From: Solibacillus sp. FSL H8-0538
GTDB taxonomy: Bacteria; Bacillota; Bacilli; Bacillales_A; Planococcaceae
Direction of reading: 5' to 3'
Assembly: GCF_038003525.1 (NCBI RefSeq)
Contig: NZ_JBBOPI010000001.1
Span: 2,409,001 to 2,473,000 of the forward strand
Length of the DNA: 64,000 nucleotides
Numbering within the stretch: position 1 is the stretch's first letter; every line of letters starts with the position of its first letter. Positions 26,679-35,362 of this stretch are shown here, in pieces. The notes under the pieces were generated by a model. That model worked only from the letters and a program-made list of their open reading frames with translations. It had not been told where the DNA came from and did no database searches. The position numbers and the translations under genes are program-made.

Positions 26679-27800
26679 TTATTTTCGTAAATATTTTTTT
26701 ATATTAGCCAAGTGCTCATCATAAGACTTTGCAAAGTGATTAATGCCTTTTGAGTCAGCTAGGAAATATAAATACTCCGTACTTGACGGATTTAATGCAG
26801 CTTCAATGGATACTTTTCCTGCTCCAGCAATTGGTCCTGGAGGCAATCCAGTATTTTGATATGTGTTATACGGATTATCAATTTCTAAATCTTCATACAA
26901 TACACGGTCCTTATGTGAGCCAAGCGCATATAACACAGTCGGATCGGTTTGTAATGGCATATCAATATCTAACCGATTATAGAATACACTCGCTATCGTT
27001 TCGCGGTCTGTTTGGGCAGTTGCTTCTTCTTCTAATAGTGAAGCAAAGGTTAATAATTCATGAACTGTTAACCCATTCTCCTCTAAAGCTGCGCTGTATT
27101 CTAATACAATATTATTTGTAGTTGATAGCATGTCTTTAATAATTGCTTTTAGACTTGGATTTTCCTCATAAAATGCATAGGTTGCTGGGTACAAATAGCC
27201 TTCTAAATTATATCGAATTGCTTCACCGTAAATATCCTCAGATAGTAAATCCGGATATTCAGCTAACATCTCTTCTATAAAGGTTGGACTTGTTACCATT
27301 TCCATAAATTCATCTGCTGAATAGTTTGCATTTTTCTCAACAATTTTTGAAATTTGTTCCAGTGTCAAGCCTTCTGGAATTGTCATCGAAAACACCGGTT
27401 CACGATAAACTTTCCCTGTCTTTAAGCTTTCGATAATTTCATCTAGCGTCATCGCCTGCGTCATCGAATAATTTCCTGCTTGGAACTGCGACTCATTTTT
27501 AAACTTTGTATAATATTTAAAAATACGCGCATCTTTAATAATACCTTTTTCCTCTAAAATACTCGCGATTGCTGTAATGCCTGATCCCATTGGAATATCT
27601 ACTGCAACTTCAGCTGTTGCTTCCGAATTCATTGGTTGTAATGCCGATGTTACATAATTGTATGCGAAATAGCCACCAATTCCAATAATAAGTAGTACAA
27701 CCAACGCGACGATTGCAACGATGCGACGTACAACCTTCACTTCGCTTTTTTTGCTTTTCATTTTACTAAACATTTCCTGCTTCTTTTTGTCATTTTCCAC
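26679..27800 (-). CDS. mltG: Endolytic murein transglycosylase MltG
   Basis: YceG/YrrL family enzyme that cuts nascent glycan strands at the membrane. 373 aa. A basic cytoplasmic N-terminus is followed by one membrane helix (IVAIVALVVLLIIGIGGYFAY, residues about 27-48). Then come a LysM-like region and the catalytic domain with FASLLEEEA (catalytic Glu), NRLDIDMPLQTDPTV and NTYQNTGLPPGPI. It usually works with elongation and division synthases. Confidence 0.95.
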   Translation of the reverse strand: MENDKKKQEMFSKMKSKKSEVKVVRRIVAIVALVVLLIIGIGGYFAYNYVTSALQPMNSEATAEVAVDIPMGSGITAIASILEEKGIIKDARIFKYYTKFKNESQFQAGNYSMTQAMTLDEIIESLKTGKVYREPVFSMTIPEGLTLEQISKIVEKNANYSADEFMEMVTSPTFIEEMLAEYPDLLSEDIYGEAIRYNLEGYLYPATYAFYEENPSLKAIIKDMLSTTNNIVLEYSAALEENGLTVHELLTFASLLEEEATAQTDRETIASVFYNRLDIDMPLQTDPTVLYALGSHKDRVLYEDLEIDNPYNTYQNTGLPPGPIAGAGKVSIEAALNPSSTEYLYFLADSKGINHFAKSYDEHLANIKKYLRK

Positions 27801-27860
27801 AGGTGTCCCCCCTTAACTCTCTTTCATATGATACAAGATAATACAAAACGTGACAAATTA

Positions 27861-27946
27861 AAAAGACACATCTCACCCAATATAGGGCGAGATGATGTCC
27901 TTATTTATGTTGATAAGAAAGTGTTCCTTTCTTACCTACCAAAAAA
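27861..27946 (+). repeat. Family A two-hairpin repeat, copy at 27.9 kb
   Basis: gacacatctcaccc ... gggcgagatgatgtcc and a second imperfect hairpin gataagaaag/ctttcttac. Its right end abuts the terminator A/T run at 27941-27947. Confidence 0.75.
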
Positions 27947-27977
27947 AGAAGTGCATTTGCACTTCTTTTTTTTCGCC
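27941..27977. terminator. Terminator of the tandem DUF1292 gene
   Basis: Perfect stem aaagaagtgca/tgcacttcttt with A and T runs on both sides; it lies about 25 nt past the stop at 28000. Confidence 0.85.
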
Positions 27978-27999
27978 TCATACAACAAAATATTGAAAA

Positions 28000-28527
28000 C
28001 TAGTTACTTTGTTGAAGTGTTTGTAGTATTTCTTCAACTTTCGCCCATTCTGCGTCTGTTTCAATCGGTAGTAGCTCTTCTACAGCACCGTTTTCATCTG
28101 CAGTATAGCCCGCTGCAAAAATTTCTTGATGTACACCATCTTCATCAGCAAAGCCGTAGAATAAATATGATTTACCAAATTCTTTAAGCTCGAAGCGGTG
28201 TAAAATTTCACAAACGATATCATCGCCATTTTCATCCGTAATTGTGATGAATTTTGTTTGATCTTCGCCGAATTCTTCAATTAATGTATTCATAACCTCT
28301 TCAACCATAGCCCATTCTTCGTCTGACTCTAAATCAGCGAAATCAGCCATCTCACCGTTTTCATCTAATTCATAACGAAGTGCTGAAACATCAGCATTCC
28401 CTTCACCGTCTTCTCCAACTAAAGTGAATAATACATATGAATGATCTTCTGAATCGAATGTGAATACAACACGGCAAAGTTGTTCGCCGCCATCCTCTGT
28501 TTGTAATTTAAATAATTGCTCTTCCAT
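28000..28527 (-). CDS. Protein with two tandem DUF1292 domains
   Basis: Very acidic, 175 aa. Two similar halves each follow the DUF1292 pattern: residues about 1-85 (LQTEDGGEQLCRVVFTF ... SYVLFTLVG) and 90-172 (ITDENGDDIVCEILHRF ... SYLFYGFADEDG). The neighbouring yrzB homologue at 28862 has one such domain, so this gene looks like a duplication plus fusion. Function is unknown. GGAGGAACTAGAA precedes the ATG. Confidence 0.85.
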   Translation of the reverse strand: MEEQLFKLQTEDGGEQLCRVVFTFDSEDHSYVLFTLVGEDGEGNADVSALRYELDENGEMADFADLESDEEWAMVEEVMNTLIEEFGEDQTKFITITDENGDDIVCEILHRFELKEFGKSYLFYGFADEDGVHQEIFAAGYTADENGAVEELLPIETDAEWAKVEEILQTLQQSN

Positions 28528-28590
28528 TTCTAGTTCCTCCTTGTATAAAAAGTAGTTGTAGGTATGTTGCAGTTGCCTAAGTACTATTTA

Positions 28591-28807
28591 GAAAGATACA
28601 TCGCGCACCAAAATGAGACAACTGAAAAAGTCGATTTATCACGAAAAACATAATACAAAATCACTTATTTCATGGAAAAATCTCAATAAAAAAACAAGAT
28701 TTATACTATAAAAAACCGAACTTTTTCAGTGCCCTACCCCAAAATAGGGCGAGTTGATGTCCTTAACTATGTGGATGGGAAAGTTAACCTTTCTTATCCA
28801 CTAAAAA
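28591..28807 (+). repeat. Family A repeat split by a small inverted-repeat element
   Basis: The left piece (28591-28620, gaaagatacatcgcgcacca) and the right piece (28735-28807, ccccaaaatagggcgagttg onward) together make one family A unit. The 110-bp element at 28621-28730 separates them. The right piece keeps both the gggcgag arm and hairpin 2. Confidence 0.7.
28621..28730. mobile_element. Small MITE-like element with ACTGAAAAAGT ends
   Basis: 11-bp perfect terminal inverted repeats ACTGAAAAAGT (28621-28631) and ACTTTTTCAGT (28720-28730) flank an AT-rich non-coding core. The same ends, with a shared trailing gccct, occur around 40512-41109. No transposase is encoded. Flanking ccaaaat sequences on both sides could be a decayed target duplication. 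Confidence 0.6.
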
Positions 28808-28810
28808 GAA

Positions 28811-28838
28811 AACAGAGTCGGCCAAGGCCGCCTCTGTT
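28811..28838 (-). terminator. yrzB terminator
   Basis: aacagaggcggcc/ggccgactctgtt stem with T's after it on the minus strand (A run 28803-28812); the family A copy begins right behind it. Confidence 0.8.
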
Positions 28839-28861
28839 CCTCGTTTGTTCTATTGTAGAGA

Positions 28862-29158
28862 TTACTCTTCGTCTTCGCCTAGCTCATCTTCAATTGCATT
28901 TAATACGCTCTCGATAAAATCCCACTCTGCTTCTGTTTGAATTGGCTCTAATTCGCCATCTTCACCATTTTCAGCTGGTGTGTAAGATGAAGCGAAGATT
29001 TCTACTGCGCCGTCTTCGTCTTCTTCAGCACCTACTAAAGAATAAAGTACATATGATTTACCGAATTCTTCCGAATCCACTGTGTGTAGGATTTCGCAAA
29101 GTTGTTCGTTACCATTTTCGTCTACAATTGTAATATGTTTTTGTTGTTCTTGTTCCAT
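28862..29158 (-). CDS. yrzB: DUF1292 protein, YrzB-like
   Basis: 98 aa, highly acidic, single DUF1292 domain ([21 protein letters not shown] ... [14 protein letters not shown]). It is the positional equivalent of B. subtilis yrzB, next to yrrK/ruvX. Function is unknown. A longer tandem paralogue follows at 28000. Confidence 0.85.
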   Translation of the reverse strand: MEQEQQKHITIVDENGNEQLCEILHTVDSEEFGKSYVLYSLVGAEEDEDGAVEIFASSYTPAENGEDGELEPIQTEAEWDFIESVLNAIEDELGEDEE

Positions 29159-29333
29159 TTCTGGTCACCTCTTCATTAATAGTTAATAAAACATATTTTG
29201 ACTCCAAAAGGTCTCATCATATGTTATTACTTGTTTTTGCCCCTGTCGCTTCGCTTTCCGGGCAGAAAAAAACAAATTTTTGCCCCTGTCGCTTTGCTTT
29301 CGGGGCAGAAAACTAATGGTTCTAGAAGAACCA

Positions 29334-29750
29334 TTAGTTTTTGCTATCTAAATATCCTTGAAGGATCATGACAGCTGCCATTTTATCAATGACTAACTTT
29401 CGCTTTTTACGGCTTACGTCCGCTTCAATTAACATGCGTTCTGCAGCCATCGTTGTTAAGCGTTCATCCCAAAGTTTCACCGGAAAGCCGAATGTTTCTT
29501 CTAGTAACTTTTTATAGTTTTCTGAAGCTTCTCCGCGCGGACCTACTGTATTATTCATGTTTTTCGGAAAGCCGACAACAAATTCTGTTACCGAATATTC
29601 CTTCACAAGCTCTTTTAGACGTTCAATGCCAAATTCGCCTGCTTCTTCATTAATTTTTACAGTCTCGATTCCTTGAGCTGTCCAACCTAACGCATCACTA
29701 ATTGCTACGCCGACCGTTTTCGTGCCAACGTCTAAACCCATAATTCTCAT
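29334..29750 (-). CDS. ruvX: Holliday junction resolvase-like / pre-16S rRNA nuclease YqgF
   Basis: RNase H-fold nuclease (YrrK in B. subtilis), 138 aa. Motifs are [39 protein letters not shown] and a final Asp in [14 protein letters not shown]. The family processes 16S rRNA 5' ends; a recombination role was suggested earlier. It overlaps ireB by 4 nt (coupled translation). Confidence 0.95.
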   Translation of the reverse strand: MRIMGLDVGTKTVGVAISDALGWTAQGIETVKINEEAGEFGIERLKELVKEYSVTEFVVGFPKNMNNTVGPRGEASENYKKLLEETFGFPVKLWDERLTTMAAERMLIEADVSRKKRKLVIDKMAAVMILQGYLDSKN

Positions 29751-30019
29751 TTTTCCGCCTCGGTATTCTTCCTAATATAAAATTTTACGAGCTCCTCGAG
29801 AATTTCATCCCGTTCAAGCTTGCGAATTAAATTACGCGCGTCCTGGTGGCGAGGGATGTATGCCGGATCACCAGATAATAAATAACCTACAATTTGATTA
29901 GTTGGATTGTAGCCTTTTTCTTCTAATGAAGCGTACACCTTTAACATCACTTGCTTTACTTCTTGTTCCATTGACTCTTCAGGAAAACTAAATTTCATCG
30001 TTTGATCGAAAGAACTCAA
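29747..30019 (-). CDS. ireB: IreB family regulatory protein (DUF965)
   Basis: 90 aa YrzL/IreB protein. In Enterococcus, IreB is phosphorylated by the PASTA kinase IreK and affects cephalosporin resistance. The body ([11 protein letters not shown] ... [22 protein letters not shown]) is highly conserved. The start is set at TTG 30019, because GAGGTG lies 7 nt upstream and family members begin at this point; the in-frame GTG at 30028 lies inside that box. It lies between alaS and ruvX. Confidence 0.92.
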   Translation of the reverse strand: MSSFDQTMKFSFPEESMEQEVKQVMLKVYASLEEKGYNPTNQIVGYLLSGDPAYIPRHQDARNLIRKLERDEILEELVKFYIRKNTEAEK

Positions 30020-30157
30020 GACCAGCACCTCGCTTTCAGAAATAAGGAGATGGAGAAAATCCCCATCTCCATTTTTTCTATTATAACCGATTCAGGTCAT
30101 CACATCAAATACGCCTTAGTATATTTTACGCTGAGAATTGTGTGAAACTGAATACTA

Positions 30158-32818
30158 TTAAATTGATTTAACATAATCATACACAGAATGTAACGCTTCT
30201 TCAAGTTTTGACGCATCTTTCGCACCAGCCATTGCCATATCTGGACGACCGCCGCCTTTACCACCGCAAGCTTCCGCTACCATTTTCACCATATTACCCG
30301 CATGGAAGCTACCGCCAACTAAATCTTTTGTCACACCTGCACAAAGCATAACTTTGTCGCCGTCAGTTGCACCAAGCACTACTACTGCACCCGTCATTTT
30401 TTCTTTCAGGTCGTCCATCATTTGACGAAGTTGGTTGTTGTCTTTTGCATCTACACGTGTTGAAAGTACTGTTACATCACCAATTTTTTGTGCTGAATCA
30501 AGTACTGCTCCAGCTTGTGCGTTCGCAATTTTTTGTGACAGTGATTCGTTTTCACGTTGAAGTTCTTTGTACTCTGCTTGTAAGCCTGTTACACGTGCTA
30601 CTAAATCTTTTGGATTTGCTTTGAAGTGAGTAGCTGCTTCAACAAGAACCGCTTCTTCTTCTTTTGCTGCCATGTATGCACCTTTACCTGTAACTGCTTC
30701 AATACGGCGTGTACCAGCACCGATACCACCTTCAGAAACGATTTTGAAAAAGCCGATTTCTGAAGAGCGTTTCACGTGGATACCACCACATAGCTCGATT
30801 GAGTAGTCGCCTACTGCTACAACACGTACAACATCTCCGTATTTTTCACCAAAAAGAGCCATTGCGCCCATTGCTCTTGCTTCGTCAATTGCCATTTCTT
30901 GAATAACCACTTCGATATCATCCCAAATTTTTTCGTTGACGATCAACTCAATTTGTTGCAATTCTTCTTTCGTAACTTGACCGAAATGAGAGAAGTCAAA
31001 GCGCAGACGATCCGGACCTACATAAGAACCTGCTTGGTTAACATGGTCGCCAAGTACGTCTTTTAGTGCACGTTGCATAATATGTGTAGCTGTATGGTTT
31101 TTTATAGTTAAATTTCGTTCCTCGCGGTTAACTGCTGCGTGTGCTGCTTCACCAACATGCATTTCACCAGATTCAACAATTACTGTATGTAATGGTTGAC
31201 CGTTTGGCGCTTTTTGCACATCTTTTACGAATGCTGTAAAACTATCATTTGAAATGGTACCGTGGTCAGCAATTTGGCCACCCATTTCAGCGTAGAATGG
31301 TGTTTCAGAAAGAACTACTAATGCTTCTTGTCCTTCTGATGCAACTTTAGCTACCTGACCATCCACAACGATTGCAGCAACTGTTGTATTAGCTGTTAAA
31401 GTATCAAAACCTACAAAAGTACTTTCTTCTTTGAGGTTTGCTAATACTTCATTTTGTACTTGCATTGAGTCTACGTCTTGACGCGCAGCACGTGCACGAT
31501 TACGTTGTTCTTCCATTGAAGCCTCGAAACCTGCGTGATCAACTGACATGCCAACTTCTGCCGCGTATTCTTCAGTAAGTTCTACCGGGAAGCCAAACGT
31601 GTCATATAATCGGAATGCATCTGCACCTGGAATAAACGTTTCGCCTGCTGCTTTTTGCGCGGCAACCACTTCATTAAAAATTGAAAGACCACCATCTAAT
31701 GTTTCGTGGAATCGCACTTCTTCATTTTTAATTACACGTTGAATGAAAGTTGTTTTCTCAGTCACTTCTGGGTAGAAGTCTTGCATAATCGCCCCAACAG
31801 TCGGGACTAATTCAAACATAAATGGTTTTTCGATACCGATTTGTTTTGCATAACGTACAGCACGACGGAGTAAACGACGTAAAACATAACCGCGCCCTTC
31901 ATTTGACGGTAATGCGCCATCACCAATGGCAAATGCTACTGTCCGGATATGGTCAGCAATTACTTTAAATGGTGTGTTAATGTCTTCTTCTGAACCGAAA
32001 ATTTCTTTTAAGTCGATTTCATTCGGACGTTTGTATTTACGGTTAGAGAATTCTTCTATTTTTCCAATGATCGGCATGAATAAATCTGTATCAAAATTTG
32101 TTGGTACATTTTGCACAACAGAAACGATACGCTCAAGACCCATCCCTGTATCAATATTTTGCTTTGGTAGTGGTGTATATGTGCCATCTGGGTTGTGATT
32201 GAATTGAGAAAATACTAAGTTCCAAACTTCCAGGTAACGTTCGTTTTCACCGCCTGGGTACATTTCTGGATCTGTTTCATCTGTACCGTATTCAACGCCG
32301 CGGTCATAGAAAATTTCTGAGTTTGGTCCAGATGGTCCTTCACCGATATCCCAGAAGTTACCCTCTAAGCGGATTAAACGTTCCTCAGGAATACCAATTT
32401 CTTGATACCAAACATCGTACGCTTCTTGATCTTCTGGGTGGATTGTAATTGTTAATAATTCCGGATCAAAGCCCATCCACTTTTTATCTGTAAGAAATTC
32501 CCACGCATAGTGAATTGCTTCTTTTTTGAAGTAATCACCGATTGAGAAGTTTCCTAGCATCTCGAAAAATGTATGGTGACGTGCTGTTTTACCAACGTTT
32601 TCTATATCGTTGGTACGAATAGATTTTTGTGCGTTTGTAATTCTTGGGTTGTCTGGAATAATACGACCATCAAAATAAGGTTTTAATGTTGCAACCCCTG
32701 AGTTAATCCAAAGTAAAGATGGATCATTTATTGGTACAAGTGGTGCTGACGGCTCATGATGATGCCCTTTTTCTGTAAAGAATTCTAAGTAAAGACGGCG
32801 AATATCTGCTGCTTTCAT
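30158..32818 (-). CDS. alaS: Alanyl-tRNA synthetase
   Basis: Class II synthetase, 886 aa. Catalytic domain motifs are [18 protein letters not shown] and [16 protein letters not shown]. The editing domain has [11 protein letters not shown] (zinc His) and [15 protein letters not shown]-Ala domain with [16 protein letters not shown] follows. Expression is under a T-box leader at 32940-33170. A family A remnant separates that leader from the start codon. Confidence 0.98.
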   Translation of the reverse strand: MKAADIRRLYLEFFTEKGHHHEPSAPLVPINDPSLLWINSGVATLKPYFDGRIIPDNPRITNAQKSIRTNDIENVGKTARHHTFFEMLGNFSIGDYFKKEAIHYAWEFLTDKKWMGFDPELLTITIHPEDQEAYDVWYQEIGIPEERLIRLEGNFWDIGEGPSGPNSEIFYDRGVEYGTDETDPEMYPGGENERYLEVWNLVFSQFNHNPDGTYTPLPKQNIDTGMGLERIVSVVQNVPTNFDTDLFMPIIGKIEEFSNRKYKRPNEIDLKEIFGSEEDINTPFKVIADHIRTVAFAIGDGALPSNEGRGYVLRRLLRRAVRYAKQIGIEKPFMFELVPTVGAIMQDFYPEVTEKTTFIQRVIKNEEVRFHETLDGGLSIFNEVVAAQKAAGETFIPGADAFRLYDTFGFPVELTEEYAAEVGMSVDHAGFEASMEEQRNRARAARQDVDSMQVQNEVLANLKEESTFVGFDTLTANTTVAAIVVDGQVAKVASEGQEALVVLSETPFYAEMGGQIADHGTISNDSFTAFVKDVQKAPNGQPLHTVIVESGEMHVGEAAHAAVNREERNLTIKNHTATHIMQRALKDVLGDHVNQAGSYVGPDRLRFDFSHFGQVTKEELQQIELIVNEKIWDDIEVVIQEMAIDEARAMGAMALFGEKYGDVVRVVAVGDYSIELCGGIHVKRSSEIGFFKIVSEGGIGAGTRRIEAVTGKGAYMAAKEEEAVLVEAATHFKANPKDLVARVTGLQAEYKELQRENESLSQKIANAQAGAVLDSAQKIGDVTVLSTRVDAKDNNQLRQMMDDLKEKMTGAVVVLGATDGDKVMLCAGVTKDLVGGSFHAGNMVKMVAEACGGKGGGRPDMAMAGAKDASKLEEALHSVYDYVKSI

Positions 32819-32886
32819 AGTGAAATTTCCTCCTAATATTATAATTACATAATTTTCTAAAACGACGATAGCATATCCGGAAAATT

Positions 32887-32940
32887 AGAAAGACACACCT
32901 TGCCTCCAAAAGAGGGTAAACCGATGTACTTTTTTAACAA
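32887..32940 (+). repeat. Family A repeat, truncated copy in the alaS leader
   Basis: gaaagacacaccttgcctcc ... agggtaaaccgatgta keeps hairpin 1 but hairpin 2 is lost. It sits just downstream, in alaS sense, of the T-box terminator T run. Confidence 0.5.
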
Positions 32941-33170
32941 CAAAAAAAGCCCTCATCCCCAAAAGGGACGAAGACTGTTATCTCGCGGTACCACCCTAAA
33001 TTATAAAAGCATAAAACTTTTACATCTCAAGCACTTGTAACGTAAGTGAACGGCAGGTATTAGCTGCACTCTGGAGTAGCTTTCCGAATCAAAATGAGGA
33101 GATTTTTTCAGCCGAGAAATCTCTTTCTAAAACACATCTATAAAACGTACTTTTTCCATCATCGTTTTCA
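32941..33170 (-). promoter_or_regulatory. T-box leader of alaS
   Basis: The minus strand contains the T-box sequence AGGGTGGTACCGCGA (32982-32997), preceded by an AGTA-containing stem I region and followed by a terminator hairpin (32945-32976) with a T run. A GCT triplet (33078-33080) directly before actccagag is the candidate Ala specifier. Uncharged tRNA-Ala would favour the antiterminator and read-through into alaS. Confidence 0.9.
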
Positions 33171-33232
33171 TTGTATTCTACTACACATTATAAATAAAAA
33201 CATGGATGTGTGTCAATCGCTTAGACACATCA

Positions 33233-34387
33233 TTAATATTTATATTGTTTACGTGTTAGTAAAATAATGAAAATAGCAGGAATTGAACAAACGATCATCC
33301 CTAAAAAAGCAAGTCCAGGTTTAATTTCATATAAAGCTCCGCCAATTAACGTTAAAACCGCCGCACTTAAACTCATCGCAAGTGCTGAGTATATACCTTG
33401 AGCATTTGGAATTTGTTCCTTGGGTAGCGCCTTAGAAATATAGCGAATAAAGGCAAAATGCGCAACTCCGAACGATAATGCATGTAGTGCTTGCGATAAA
33501 ATAAATACCCAAACATTCGGAAACATAAAAATCAAAATCCATCGTAGCGTAGAACCAATCGCTGCTAGCATTAATAGAGAGGATGGTCGCCATCTCGCTA
33601 AAAATGTATCTGCTTTTAAGAAATAAAGTATTTCAAAAATAACTGCGACATTAATAATCATCCCAATGTAAAATGGATTCACTTGTAAGTCCTGCAAATA
33701 AATATAACCGTAATTATAATAAGCCGCATGCGCACCTTGTAATAAAATAACAATAATCAACACGACTGGAAAACCTTTAATTTTTAATAAGCCCTTCATT
33801 GAAAGAGCTTCTCTACGCACTGGTTCAACAGCTAGTACTGCCGGCCCTGGCATGAATTGCATGATTAACATTGCTATCAACCCAATAATCATACTCCATA
33901 AAATAGCCTGCTCACCGAGGCTAGCTGTTAACATGCTAATAATTAATACGGATACGACAAAACCAAATGATCCGAGCGAACGTGCTTTTCCGTAATGCAC
34001 ATTCCCTTCTTGCATAAGTGATGCCGCACTACTTTCGACAGCCGGTAATAATGCTGGATATGCTGCACTAAACAGAAGCGTCATTACTAAAAGCGATGAA
34101 AATGAAGTCAGTGGAATATAGAGAAGCGCTACTACTAGCGATGCAATTGTGAACAAAATGATTACTTTTTTATTGCTTACATATTTTGAAACGAGCGGAA
34201 AAACAAACATTGTAGATACCGCACGTGCCAATAAACCGAACCCCATAACCATACTTGCCTCAGACACAGTTAGTCCTTTTGCTTGAACGAGCCACCCTGT
34301 CCAATACGGTAGAAATACGCCCCAAGTAAAGAAGAATGTGAAGAAATTTTGTGAAAGCCAACGCTGATTATTCATAATAAAATTCAT
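33233..34387 (-). CDS. MFS transporter, YwbF / phenylpropionate permease type
   Basis: 384 aa with about 12 membrane segments. The N-terminal half (FFTFFFTWGVFLPYWTGWL) and HYGKARSLGSFGFV place it in the MFS_1-like/HcaT-LacY-related group. The substrate is unknown; relatives carry aromatic acids, nucleosides or sugars. It is divergent from a Crp/Fnr-family regulator, with a CRP-like palindrome in the shared promoter region, suggesting linked control. Part of a block that is not found between alaS and recD2 in B. subtilis. Confidence 0.82.
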   Translation of the reverse strand: MNFIMNNQRWLSQNFFTFFFTWGVFLPYWTGWLVQAKGLTVSEASMVMGFGLLARAVSTMFVFPLVSKYVSNKKVIILFTIASLVVALLYIPLTSFSSLLVMTLLFSAAYPALLPAVESSAASLMQEGNVHYGKARSLGSFGFVVSVLIISMLTASLGEQAILWSMIIGLIAMLIMQFMPGPAVLAVEPVRREALSMKGLLKIKGFPVVLIIVILLQGAHAAYYNYGYIYLQDLQVNPFYIGMIINVAVIFEILYFLKADTFLARWRPSSLLMLAAIGSTLRWILIFMFPNVWVFILSQALHALSFGVAHFAFIRYISKALPKEQIPNAQGIYSALAMSLSAAVLTLIGGALYEIKPGLAFLGMIVCSIPAIFIILLTRKQYKY

Positions 34388-34436
34388 ACCTCCAATAACT
34401 TATGTTGAATCATATCATGATGCGTTTTACAATAAT

Positions 34437-34452
34437 GTGAGATATCTCATAT
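34437..34452 (+). promoter_or_regulatory. Crp-like operator candidate
   Basis: TGTGA-gatatc-TCATA, containing the perfect palindrome TGAGATATCTCA. It resembles the TGTGA-N6-TCACA Crp site and lies 24 nt before the regulator start and 50 nt before the divergent MFS gene. Confidence 0.45.
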
Positions 34453-34475
34453 TCTTCTCTGATTGGAGGAAAAAA

Positions 34476-35141
34476 ATGCAAATTTTAAAAAACGAATTGC
34501 GGAATACATATTTAGAGCGATACCCCATTCAACATTTTTTCTCCTTTGATATTACACCATATATTCACGTTTGCCGATTCGAAAAGGGGGAGTTTATTTT
34601 TCATGAGCATTCGTATCCTGAATATATCTATTATATGGTGGAAGGAAAAGCCAAACTATACGTGACCCATAAAAACGGCAAAGTATCATTGATCGATTTC
34701 CTAACGTCTCCTTGTTTTATGGGCGAAATTGAACTTTTAAACGAGGAAAATTACTCCAAAGGCATTCAGACGGTTACAAATACGATTTGTTTAGCCATTT
34801 CCATACGGGAATGCAAAGAAAAATTATTGTCCGATTCTGTTTTTCTCAGGATGCTTTGCGTCTTTTTAAGTAAAAAGGCAACTAGTATTACAGCAAAATA
34901 TACACAAAACCAAGCATACCCATTAGAGAATCGTTTAGCTTCATTTATGCTCATATCTTCTGACAATGCCATTTATAAAGAAAAACACACAGAGATTAGT
35001 GAATATCTCGGTGTGTCTTATCGTCATCTACTTTATGTCCTCGCTGAATTTACCGAGGCAGGGATCATTCAAAAAACGACTAAAGGCTATCTTATTTTAA
35101 ATGAAGAAAAATTACAGAACCTAGCATTAGAAATCAATTAG
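34476..35141 (+). CDS. Crp/Fnr-family regulator, YeiL-like
   Basis: 221 aa from the ATG at 34476, with GGAGGA just upstream (an in-frame earlier codon at 34437 lies in the palindrome). The N-terminal cyclic-nucleotide-binding fold has FEKGEFIFHEHSYPEYIYYMVEGKAKLYV. The C-terminal winged helix has HTEISEYLGVSYRHLLYVLAEF. No Cys cluster of Fnr type is seen near the N-terminus. The overall pattern is like E. coli YeiL. It probably controls itself and the divergent transporter. Confidence 0.85.
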   Translation: MQILKNELRNTYLERYPIQHFFSFDITPYIHVCRFEKGEFIFHEHSYPEYIYYMVEGKAKLYVTHKNGKVSLIDFLTSPCFMGEIELLNEENYSKGIQTVTNTICLAISIRECKEKLLSDSVFLRMLCVFLSKKATSITAKYTQNQAYPLENRLASFMLISSDNAIYKEKHTEISEYLGVSYRHLLYVLAEFTEAGIIQKTTKGYLILNEEKLQNLALEIN

Positions 35142-35207
35142 AAATAAAGCTTATTGCGAACAAACTTGCACTAAGCTTTTATTTTAACTTTTTAGTCTTA
35201 TTGCGGC

Positions 35208-35284
35208 ACAAGGTATTTTACAGCAACTTCCTCTACTATCAATGGCTTAGAAAAGAAATCCCCTTGAATAATTTTGGATGACAG
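35208..35284 (-). pseudogene. C-terminal relic of an EAL-domain (c-di-GMP phosphodiesterase) gene
   Basis: Minus strand translation gives SSKIIQGDFFSKPLIVEEV ... VPQ and a stop at 35208. The IIQGxxFSKPL pattern is the signature of EAL-domain C-termini. Upstream a TAG and loss of homology cut the frame, so only about 25 codons remain. The rest of the gene is gone, replaced on that side by the nupC terminator. Confidence 0.6.
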
Positions 35285-35332
35285 CTATGTTCATTGGATA
35301 TTAACAGAAAACCAAAAATCCACAAAAGAAAA

Positions 35333-35355
35333 AGCCTTCCACAAGAAGGAAGGCT
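35333..35355 (-). terminator. nupC terminator
   Basis: agccttcc/ggaaggct stem, with a T run on the minus strand, 8 nt past the nupC stop. Confidence 0.85.
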
Positions 35356-35362
35356 CTGTCAA

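Noticed and set aside
30044-30070. Hairpin ggagatgg/ccatctcc between alaS and ireB as a terminator
   Set aside because: The T-rich run follows it only on the plus strand, where no gene ends; on the minus strand there is no proper T run.
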